Source: Bowmanella denitrificans (GTDB lineage: Bacteria; Pseudomonadota; Gammaproteobacteria; Enterobacterales; Alteromonadaceae). From it: DNA of 64,000 bases. The notes beneath the pieces are model-generated. The model was not told the origin of the DNA and did no database searches. It worked only from the letters and a program-made list of their open reading frames with translations. A program made the position numbers and the translations under genes. The stretch spans positions 231,696 through 295,695 of the forward strand of contig NZ_PEBU01000007.1 of assembly GCF_002887595.1 (NCBI RefSeq). Direction: 5' to 3'. Shown one piece after another: positions 57,323 through 64,000 of this stretch (its first letter is position 1; each line of letters opens with the position of its first letter).

Positions 57323-60300
57323 ATGGTTCGTACGCATTGTCGTTCGAGATACAACGCCTTGAAATTGCTCAGCCTTATCGGCTTACTGGCAGTTTGCGGT
57401 CGGGCACAGGCCCAGTGGCAACCGGTAGATACCGCTGTGATTGAGCAAAGTCCCAGAGTCTATGTGCGGGGCTCGGGTTATTACACTGACAACCAAATCC
57501 AGACATCAGACGAACAGGCCGGTCCCTGGCGACTGGTGGTAACCCAAAGCAGCCATACAGTCCTGAATGCTGACGGCGAAGATGAAAATGGTCGTCCTTA
57601 TTTTTCAGTGCCGACACTGGCAGATACGGTGCGCATTTACTTTAACAACAGCCGCGCCACCTTTGCCTATCAAACCGCGCTCTATCAGTTTGTTGAAGAC
57701 AATGGCCAGCCGGACCCAAGCATTGGCCAGGTAAGCTTTAACAATGCGTCGGTACACGATCCCTCAGTGATCCGTCTGGATGACGGCACCTTCTATGTGT
57801 TTGGCTCGCACCTGGCGGCGGCTAAAACTAACGACTTACTGAACTGGCAGGTGGTCACCACAGACGGGGTCAATGACGACAATCCCCTGTTTGATACCTA
57901 TGCCGAAGAGGCCGCTGAGGGCATCGCCTGGTCCGGTGGTTGGCAGGGCTCCTGGGCTGCCGATGTGATTCAGTTGGCTGACGGCAAGTACCATTTCTAT
58001 TACAACCACTGCGCCTCCCCGGAAAATGGCGAATGTGATTCGTCCCGTTCCTATTTGGGCGTGGCGGTGTCGGCGCATATCGAAGGGCCTTATGAAAATA
58101 TCGCCCTGTTTCTGAAAAGCGGCCACCGCGGCGAGGAAAATCCCGGCATTGACGGCAATCCTTATAACGGCAACCTGCATCCCAATGCCATCGACCCGGA
58201 TGTGTTTTTCGACAAGGAGGGCCGCCTGTGGATGGTGTATGGCTCTTATTCCGGCGGTATATGGATTATGCAGATGGATCCCACCAGCGGCCTGCCGCTG
58301 CCCGGTCAGGGCTACGGCACTAAGATCATGGGCGGTTATTACAGCGCTATCGAAGGGCCCTTTATGCTCTACAGTCCGGTGTCGGACTACTATTACCTGT
58401 TCACCTCCTTCGGCGGCTTCGCCCAGAATGATGGCTACAATATGCGTATTGCTCGTTCCCGCTCGCCCCAGGGGCCCTTTGTGGATGCCGAAGGACTGGA
58501 TATGATTGGTGCCTCGGGCAACTGGTCCAGTATCGCACCCTACGGGGTTAAGTTAATGGGCGGCCATCTGTTTGACGCCAATCCCGGCGATGCAGGCACC
58601 GACCATGGTTATATGGCACCGGGGCATAACTCCGCTTATTACGATGTCGAGTCCGGCAAGCACTTTGTGATCTTCCATACCCGCTTCCCCAACCGGGGCG
58701 AGGGCCATGAGATCCGTGTGCATGAATTATTTATCAATAAAGACGGCTGGCTGGTGGCCTCCCCTCATCGCTATGCGCCCATTGAGGGCGAGAACATTGT
58801 GGATGCACAAGACCTGCTTGGCACTTACCAGTTTATTAGCCACGGCAAGGACATTAATCGCACGCCCCACCGCTCTGTGTATCTGAACCTTAAGGCAGGT
58901 GGGGTGATTGACGGCGATATCAGTGGCAGTTATGTGCTGGGCGATACCAACCAGATCACCCTGAATCTGGACGGTTTGGGCAGCTTCGAGGGGGTGCTGG
59001 CCTGGCAGTTTAACGACAACATCGGCCAACTGGTGCCCACCTTCAGTGCCCTGTCTGCTGAGGGTGTTTCAGTGTGGGGAACAAAAATGCCTGCACAAAG
59101 CACCGAAGCGGCCCTTGGCAGTATCGCCGACAGTCTGCAACTGGTGGGCGAAACCAGCACCGATCTCAGCCTGGCCACGCTGGGCACCCAGGGCGCCAGC
59201 ATTCAGTGGCAAAGCAGCCAGCCTGATGTGATTGGCACAGACGGTCGGGTTGTGCGTCCCTATGCCGGCAGCGCTGATATGTTGGTGACCCTGACGGCGA
59301 CGATCAAGCTCAACGGCCAGATGGTAACCAAAGCCTTTGACGTCCTGGTCAAGGCCAGAAAACCTTTTAACCGCACTGCCCAGTACCGTTTCGAGCAGAA
59401 TCTGGATGAGGCCCTGGGCTATCTGCCTCCTGGCACAATCACTGGCAATCGACTCAATACCAGCGACGGCATCGTGCAATATGCCAGCGGCGCATTTGGT
59501 GATGCCCTGTGGCTGGATGGCAGTTCCGGTGTGCGCCTGCCCGATGGCCTGATTGACAGCTATGCCTATACGGTGTCTATGTGGCTTAATCCTACGGCCC
59601 TTAGCCAGTTCAGTACCGCCTTTTTCGCGGCCCGCAGTATGGATAACTGGCTGAGCCTGGTGCCCTGGAGCTGGGATGACAACACTATGCTGTGGAGTGG
59701 TAGTCAGGCCTGGTATGACGCCAGTGCCGGCGAACAGCTCCCCGCCGATACCTGGACTCACCTGGCCTTTACGGTCAATCAGGGTTTGGTCAGGCTTTTC
59801 TTAAACGGCGAACAGAAATACAGCGGCACTAACTTTGCCGACCTGTTCACCGGTCAAAACGGCGTGTTTGCCCTGGGGGTCAACTACTGGGATCTGCCGT
59901 TTAACGGCCTGATTGATGAACTGAACATCTATGAAGGGGCGTTAAGCGCTGCGGAAATTAAAGCCCTGGATATCGACCGTCTGTCGACCGCTGAGTTACT
60001 GCAATCGGCTGCAGACCTGCTGAGCCTGGGTGATATCAGCGCAGTACGGGAGGATCTGAGCCTGCCCACCTCCGGCGCCTATGCCGCTGCCATCAGTTGG
60101 GCGTCCAGCGACGAGTCGGTGATTGCCACCGACGGCACCGTCAACCGCCCGGCTCACAGTGACGTGCAGATCACCCTAACGGCCACCATCAGCCTGGACG
60201 GTCAGCAGAGCAGCCGGGCATTTGTAGCCACAGTGCGTTCCACCGCCCCGCCTACGCCGCTGGCCCATTACAGCTTTGATGACTCGGACTTAAGCGATGC

Positions 60301-60886
60301 CTCAGGCAATGTTGCCAGCGGCAGCGTCACAGGCTCGCGCCTGGACCAGGTCGGCGGCAACTTAAGCTACCCGGCCGGAGTGGTGGGCAACGGCCTGTTG
60401 CTTAACGGCAGCAGCGGTGTACGCCTGGCCGATAATCTGATTAGCGATAACAGTTATTCGGTATCTCTGTGGCTTAACCCCAGTGCCCTGACCAACTTCA
60501 CCAGCGCATTTTTCGGTTATGCCAGCCTGGATAGCTGGGTCAGTCTGGTACCCAAAGGCCATGCTGGGGTGGGCGAAAATACCATGCTGTGGTCCGGTAC
60601 CGCCTGGTATGACGCGGGTATTGGCGAGCAAATCCCGCTCAACAGTTGGTCGCATTTAAGCTTTGTGGTCAACCATGGCAGCCTGGTGATCTACTTAAAC
60701 GGCGAAGCGGTTTTCAGCGGCACTGACTTCCCCAATGTGTTTGGCAGTGCCAGCACCAAGGGCTTTGGTCTGGGAGTGAACTTCTGGGATCTCCCTTACC
60801 AGGGTCTGATGGATGAAGTGCGCATCTACAGTGAAGCCATCAGTGCCGAGGATGTTATGCAACTGTATCTGACCGAACAGCCCTGA
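57323..60886 (+). CDS. Exported multidomain GH43 arabinanase with two aBig-LamG pairs
   Basis: An 1187-residue exported enzyme. Order: signal peptide (to about 28); beta-rich N-terminal part; GH43 propeller (about 135-480) with general base in ASVHDPSVIRL, NAIDPDVFFDKEG and general-acid Glu in SAIEGPFML; a C-terminal beta domain (to about 590); Ig-like aBig domain (about 595-680); LamG (about 682-880); second aBig (about 888-972); second LamG (about 978-1183). The two aBig-LamG pairs look like a tandem duplication. Predicted to cut arabinan outside the cell, with LamG parts binding the polymer. I use ATG 57323 with GGGAG upstream; the frame is open from 57272. Confidence 0.9.
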   Translation: MVRTHCRSRYNALKLLSLIGLLAVCGRAQAQWQPVDTAVIEQSPRVYVRGSGYYTDNQIQTSDEQAGPWRLVVTQSSHTVLNADGEDENGRPYFSVPTLADTVRIYFNNSRATFAYQTALYQFVEDNGQPDPSIGQVSFNNASVHDPSVIRLDDGTFYVFGSHLAAAKTNDLLNWQVVTTDGVNDDNPLFDTYAEEAAEGIAWSGGWQGSWAADVIQLADGKYHFYYNHCASPENGECDSSRSYLGVAVSAHIEGPYENIALFLKSGHRGEENPGIDGNPYNGNLHPNAIDPDVFFDKEGRLWMVYGSYSGGIWIMQMDPTSGLPLPGQGYGTKIMGGYYSAIEGPFMLYSPVSDYYYLFTSFGGFAQNDGYNMRIARSRSPQGPFVDAEGLDMIGASGNWSSIAPYGVKLMGGHLFDANPGDAGTDHGYMAPGHNSAYYDVESGKHFVIFHTRFPNRGEGHEIRVHELFINKDGWLVASPHRYAPIEGENIVDAQDLLGTYQFISHGKDINRTPHRSVYLNLKAGGVIDGDISGSYVLGDTNQITLNLDGLGSFEGVLAWQFNDNIGQLVPTFSALSAEGVSVWGTKMPAQSTEAALGSIADSLQLVGETSTDLSLATLGTQGASIQWQSSQPDVIGTDGRVVRPYAGSADMLVTLTATIKLNGQMVTKAFDVLVKARKPFNRTAQYRFEQNLDEALGYLPPGTITGNRLNTSDGIVQYASGAFGDALWLDGSSGVRLPDGLIDSYAYTVSMWLNPTALSQFSTAFFAARSMDNWLSLVPWSWDDNTMLWSGSQAWYDASAGEQLPADTWTHLAFTVNQGLVRLFLNGEQKYSGTNFADLFTGQNGVFALGVNYWDLPFNGLIDELNIYEGALSAAEIKALDIDRLSTAELLQSAADLLSLGDISAVREDLSLPTSGAYAAAISWASSDESVIATDGTVNRPAHSDVQITLTATISLDGQQSSRAFVATVRSTAPPTPLAHYSFDDSDLSDASGNVASGSVTGSRLDQVGGNLSYPAGVVGNGLLLNGSSGVRLADNLISDNSYSVSLWLNPSALTNFTSAFFGYASLDSWVSLVPKGHAGVGENTMLWSGTAWYDAGIGEQIPLNSWSHLSFVVNHGSLVIYLNGEAVFSGTDFPNVFGSASTKGFGLGVNFWDLPYQGLMDEVRIYSEAISAEDVMQLYLTEQP

Positions 60887-60917
60887 GCAGCATAACAGGC
60901 GACAGGGTACAAAAACC

Positions 60918-60946
60918 TTAAGCCAGCCACTGAGGCTGGCTTTTCT
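60918..60946 (+). terminator. Intrinsic terminator of GH43-LamG gene
   Basis: Stem AAGCCAGCC / GGCTGGCTT with loop ACTGA, followed by TTTCT, about 35 bp after the stop. Confidence 0.85.
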
Positions 60947-60989
60947 ATACAGGTCCAAAGCCGTTGACAACAAATACTTAACAATGCTT

Positions 60990-61000
60990 TTATATTACAA
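60990..61000 (-). promoter_or_regulatory. Candidate GntR operator, GH43-GH51 operon
   Basis: On the minus strand TTGTAATATAA, one change from TTGTATTATAA. It lies 58 bp upstream of the GH43 start, after TTGACA at 60964-60969. Confidence 0.5.
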
Positions 61001-61058
61001 TAATACTTTAATGCAGTTCACAGCCAGGCAAGCTGTGCCAAACCCAATTAGGTGACCC

Positions 61059-62009
61059 ATGCGAAAATCCCTTGCTCTGATGTTATCCGCCCTGATGCTA
61101 AGCAGCCCGGTGCTGGCGAAAAACCCGCTGTTTGAGCATGTCTTTACTGCCGACCCGGCCGCCATGGTACATGATGACACTGTATACCTGTATACCGGTC
61201 ATGACGAAGCGCCCAATAATGACCGCTTCTTTGAGATGCACGACTGGCTGCTGTTTACCTCAAAGGATATGCAAACCTGGCAGGAGCATGGCCCCATTAT
61301 GCGTGCCACCGATTTCAAATGGGCCAAGGGCGATGCCTGGGCCGCCCATATGATTGAGCGTAACGGCAAGTTTTATTTCTATACCACGGTGCGCCACAAG
61401 GACGATAAACCCGGCTTTGCGGTGGGCGTGGCGGTGGCCGACAGCCCTTACGGACCTTTTAAGGATGCCATTGGCAAGGCGCTGATCACTGACGACATGA
61501 CCACTCACACGCCCAATGACTGGGACGACATCGACCCGGCGGTATTTATTGAGGAAAACGGTGATGCCTTTCTGTTTTTTGGCAACCTGGTACCCAAGTA
61601 CGTCAAGCTTAAGGACAATATGCTGGAGCTGGACGGTGAGATTAAAACCCTGACATTGCCCAACTTTACCGAAGCCCTGTGGGTGCATAAAAAGGATGAC
61701 AACTACTATGTGTCCTATGCCTGCGAGTTTCCGGAAAAGATCTGCTATGCCATGAGCAAGAGTATTCATGGCCCTTGGCAGTACAAAGGCATTCTCAATG
61801 AAATTGCCGGCAATACCGAGACCAATCACCAGTCCATTATCGAATTTAAGGGCAAATCCTACTTTATCTACCACACCGGTGCCGTGCCGCCCCGTGACGG
61901 TAAGCCCAGCGGAGGGCGTTTTCGCCGCTCGGTGGCAGTGGATCGCCTCTATTACAACGAAGACGGTAGCCTGAAACGGGTGGTGATGACCACAGAAGGC
62001 ATTCAATAG
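61059..62009 (+). CDS. Exported GH43 glycosidase
   Basis: A 316-residue exported GH43 enzyme with signal peptide (LALMLSALMLSSPVLA). The general-base Asp is in FTADPAAMVHDD, the second Asp in DDIDPAVFIEENG, and the general-acid Glu in NFTEALWVHKK. NTETNHQSIIEFKGKSYFIYH with a final-blade His is also typical. Relatives act as arabinofuranosidases or xylosidases; the arabinan context favours arabinosides. AGGTGA precedes ATG 61059, and the GH51 gene follows ten bases after the stop. Confidence 0.9.
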   Translation: MRKSLALMLSALMLSSPVLAKNPLFEHVFTADPAAMVHDDTVYLYTGHDEAPNNDRFFEMHDWLLFTSKDMQTWQEHGPIMRATDFKWAKGDAWAAHMIERNGKFYFYTTVRHKDDKPGFAVGVAVADSPYGPFKDAIGKALITDDMTTHTPNDWDDIDPAVFIEENGDAFLFFGNLVPKYVKLKDNMLELDGEIKTLTLPNFTEALWVHKKDDNYYVSYACEFPEKICYAMSKSIHGPWQYKGILNEIAGNTETNHQSIIEFKGKSYFIYHTGAVPPRDGKPSGGRFRRSVAVDRLYYNEDGSLKRVVMTTEGIQ

Positions 62010-62019
62010 GGAGAATAAT

Positions 62020-63552
62020 ATGAAAGGTTTAAAAACCGTCCTGCTATTGGCAGGCCTGAGCAGCAGTTTGCTTAACGCCGCGCCCCATCAGGTCAGTATC
62101 GAAATTCAGGCCAGTCAGAGTGGTCCTGTCATCCACAAGGATATCTACGGCCAGTTTGCCGAGCATCTGGGCCGCGGTATTTACGAAGGAGTGTGGGTCG
62201 GCGAAGACTCTCCCATCCCCAATACCAAGGGTTTTCGTAACGACGTGGTCGAAGCCTTAAAGGCTATTCAGGTGCCGCTGGTTCGCTGGCCGGGTGGTTG
62301 TTTTGCCGATGAATACCACTGGCGCGAGGGCATTGGCCCCCGGCATATGCGTCCGGTCAAGGTTAATACTCACTGGGGCGGCGTGGAAGAAACCAATGCC
62401 TTTGGCACCCATGAATTCTTTGAGTTTGTCGAGCTGATCGGTGCCGATGCCTATGTTAACGGTAATCTTGGCAGCGGCAGCGTGCAGGAAATGGCCGAGT
62501 GGATGGAGTATATGACCTCGGACAAAAACTCAACTCTGGCTAACGAACGGCGAAAAAACGGTCGTGAGGCGCCCTTTGATATTGCCTATTTTGGTATCGG
62601 TAACGAATCCTGGGGCTGCGGCGGCCATATGCGCCCAGAGTATTATGCAGACTTGTACCGCCAATACGCTACCTTCTTAAAAACCCCACCGGGCAAACGG
62701 CCCAAACTGGTAGCCAGCGGCGGGCATACTGAAGACACTCAGTGGACCGAGGTGCTGAGCGCCAATATCCAGCAGGATATGGACGGTATCAGTTACCATT
62801 TCTATACCCTGCCCACCAGCGACTGGCAGAAAAAAGGCAAGGCCCTGGGGTTTGACCAGTCCATGTGGCTGGCCACCATGGAGCGCACCTACCGGATGGA
62901 CAAATATATCCGCGACAATCTGGCGGTGCTGGATAAAAACGACCCGGAAGGTAAGTTGGGCTTTTATGTAGATGAATGGGGCACCTGGTATGACCCACAA
63001 CCAGGTCGTGAACCTGGCTTTTTATACCAGCAGAACAGCCTGCGCGATGCTGTGGTCACCGCGGTGAACTTTAATATCTTCCACCAACATGCCAAACGGG
63101 TGCGGATGACCAATATCGCCCAGATGGTCAATGTGCTTCAGGCCATGATCCTCACCGACAAGGAAAAGATGGTCCTGACCCCCACCTACCATGTTTACGG
63201 TATGTACAAGGTATTCCAGGATGCCACCTCAGTGCCGTTCAAGCTACAGACAGGACTGTACGGCAACAGCGATAAATCGGTACCGGCAGTGACGGCCTCC
63301 GTGGCCAAAGGCACCGACGGCAAGCTGTACCTGGCGCTGGTGAACCTCGACCCCAGTGAGTCCGCCACTATCAAGCTCAAGCTTAGTGGCGCCAGCGCCA
63401 GCCAGGCGGTTGGCCAAATTCTTACTGCCGATAAAATGGATGCCCACAACAGCTTTACCCAGCCTGAAGTGGTTAAACCACAGGCATTTAGCTCCAAACT
63501 CAGTAACTTAAGCCTACCGGCTAAGTCTGTGGTAGTGGCTGAGCTGAGATAA
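62020..63552 (+). CDS. Exported GH51 alpha-L-arabinofuranosidase
   Basis: A 510-residue GH51 enzyme with signal peptide (TVLLLAGLSSSLLNA). The acid/base Glu is in FGIGNESWGCGGHM (about residue 195) and the nucleophile Glu in FYVDEWGTWYD (about 317), with LVRWPGGCFADEYHW in the barrel. The C-terminal jelly-roll region follows. It releases terminal arabinofuranose from arabinan and arabinoxylan. Most GH51 enzymes are cytoplasmic; this one should be periplasmic. GGGAGA precedes the ATG. Confidence 0.94.
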   Translation: MKGLKTVLLLAGLSSSLLNAAPHQVSIEIQASQSGPVIHKDIYGQFAEHLGRGIYEGVWVGEDSPIPNTKGFRNDVVEALKAIQVPLVRWPGGCFADEYHWREGIGPRHMRPVKVNTHWGGVEETNAFGTHEFFEFVELIGADAYVNGNLGSGSVQEMAEWMEYMTSDKNSTLANERRKNGREAPFDIAYFGIGNESWGCGGHMRPEYYADLYRQYATFLKTPPGKRPKLVASGGHTEDTQWTEVLSANIQQDMDGISYHFYTLPTSDWQKKGKALGFDQSMWLATMERTYRMDKYIRDNLAVLDKNDPEGKLGFYVDEWGTWYDPQPGREPGFLYQQNSLRDAVVTAVNFNIFHQHAKRVRMTNIAQMVNVLQAMILTDKEKMVLTPTYHVYGMYKVFQDATSVPFKLQTGLYGNSDKSVPAVTASVAKGTDGKLYLALVNLDPSESATIKLKLSGASASQAVGQILTADKMDAHNSFTQPEVVKPQAFSSKLSNLSLPAKSVVVAELR

Positions 63553-63574
63553 TTGGCTTGATTATTAGTCTGTT

Positions 63575-63602
63575 TAAAGGGAGCTGCGGCTCCCTTTTGC
63601 TT
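63575..63602 (+). terminator. Intrinsic terminator of GH43-GH51 operon
   Basis: Stem AAAGGGAGC / GCTCCCTTT with loop TGCG, followed by a T-run interrupted by GC. Confidence 0.85.
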
Positions 63603-63652
63603 TTATGGCATTAAAGAATTTAACAGCGGAGTCACCTGAGATCCGCGCCTAG

Positions 63653-64000
63653 CCTAGAGTTTACCGTCATCCCGAAATTTTTCGGGATCTCTATCCAGCA
63701 TCTGTAGAGTTCAAATAAAGAAGAAAAGAAAAGGCAGCGCCGGATTGGCCTTCGCAGACACGCTGTAAACCCTTGCATGGGCGCTTCGCCTCGACATCCT
63801 GTCTCAAAGAGTCCGCGAAGACCAACCCGACGATACCCATTCCATATAACACAGGCATTCCCATATTGTGAGCCCCGCGCCACCGCGTAACAATTGGCCC
63901 TCTCCGCTCTGTGCTCTCTGTGTCTTATATGGACTCCCTCGGTGTTGTCAACGAGATCGCATTGAAAACCAGATCAGATGCGGACTTATATACGGGCTCT
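63653..64000. repeat. Non-coding, repeat-like intergenic sequence at the right edge
   Basis: 348 bp with no credible gene. It starts with a hairpin ATCCCGAA / TTCGGGAT (63669-63688), then the CGCTGTAAACCCTTGCATGG-type text (63761-63780) common in intergenic repeats of marine gammaproteobacteria, then a CTCTGTGCTCTCTGTG stretch (63908-63923) like the element at 45.8-46.0 kb. The minus-strand frame at 63632-63883 is best seen as a chance ORF within this repeat. Confidence 0.45.

Noticed and set aside
59069..59761. 230-residue minus-strand open frame inside the GH43-LamG gene
   Set aside because: It lies wholly antisense to a gene with clear domains, has low-complexity Gly/His composition typical of shadow frames in GC-rich codons, and no ribosome-binding site or neighbours.
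56618..60886. Exosortase or capsule locus suggested by the PEP-CTERM protein
   Set aside because: No exosortase, glycosyltransferase or export gene occurs in the window; all neighbours are arabinan-related.
61260..62006. 248-residue minus-strand open frame antisense to the GH43 at 61059
   Set aside because: Mirror of conserved GH43 codons; no recognisable domain and no start signal.
63632..63883. 83-residue minus-strand frame near the right edge
   Set aside because: The translated text (FETGCRGEAPMQGFTACLRR) is typical of chance frames in dispersed intergenic repeats, and no ribosome-binding site is present.

Overview
The window reads as chromosomal DNA of a marine-type gammaproteobacterium, most likely order Alteromonadales (Alteromonadaceae-like). 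The evidence is the housekeeping block trxB-aat-bpt-infA / clpA-clpS / cspD / icd (monomeric NADP-dependent form) / rluE-nudJ-mnmA-hflD-purB, together with a YfbV-family protein, TonB-dependent receptors and a PEP-CTERM protein. The genus cannot be fixed from sequence reading alone. No rRNA, CRISPR array, phage or transposase gene was seen. There is one tRNA, tRNA-Val(GAC).

Layout. (1) 1-7.7 kb: an edge-truncated cyclic-nucleotide-binding protein, a CNNM/CBS membrane protein, an exported S9 peptidase, a small unknown gene, a YfbV-like membrane protein, and a divergent pair made of a GNAT-C39 peptidase fusion and a RimK-like ATP-grasp ligase. (2) 7.8-20.8 kb: the core housekeeping block, which includes all four parts of the bacterial N-degron route (Aat, Bpt, ClpS, ClpA). 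(3) 20.8-26.4 kb: a membrane adenylate cyclase, an ElaA-like acetyltransferase, a YdiJ-type flavin/Fe-S dehydrogenase and small proteins. (4) 26.6-26.8 kb: tRNA-Val followed by a second copy of its 3' part. (5) 26.9-41.5 kb: a zinc-limitation region. A TonB receptor and FecCD-type ABC importer face a long operon of ZrgA-like protein, Zur, MerC-like protein, COG0523 GTPase, DUF1826, dihydroorotase paralogue, FolE2, gamma-carbonic anhydrase and a nuclease-phosphatase fusion. Two Zur-like boxes lie between them and a third precedes a DUF3299 two-gene operon. (6) 41.5-63.6 kb: an arabinan/L-arabinose utilisation locus with an FCD-type GntR regulator, SDR dehydrogenase, TSUP permease, SSS and GPH transporters, five GH43 enzymes, GH127, GH51, a TonB receptor and a PEP-CTERM protein. 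(7) 63.6-64.0 kb: non-coding, repeat-like sequence.

How the genes may work together. In the zinc region, uptake genes sit beside replacements for zinc-dependent enzymes (FolE2, carbonic anhydrase, DHO), which looks like one zinc-sparing programme under Zur. In the arabinan locus, an 11-bp motif close to TTGTATTATAA recurs upstream of every transcription unit I can delimit. It is a good candidate operator for the local GntR regulator and would tie outer-membrane uptake, extracellular cleavage, sugar import and first-step catabolism into one regulon. The operator and Zur-box calls are from reading the sequence by eye and have not been scored against a background model.
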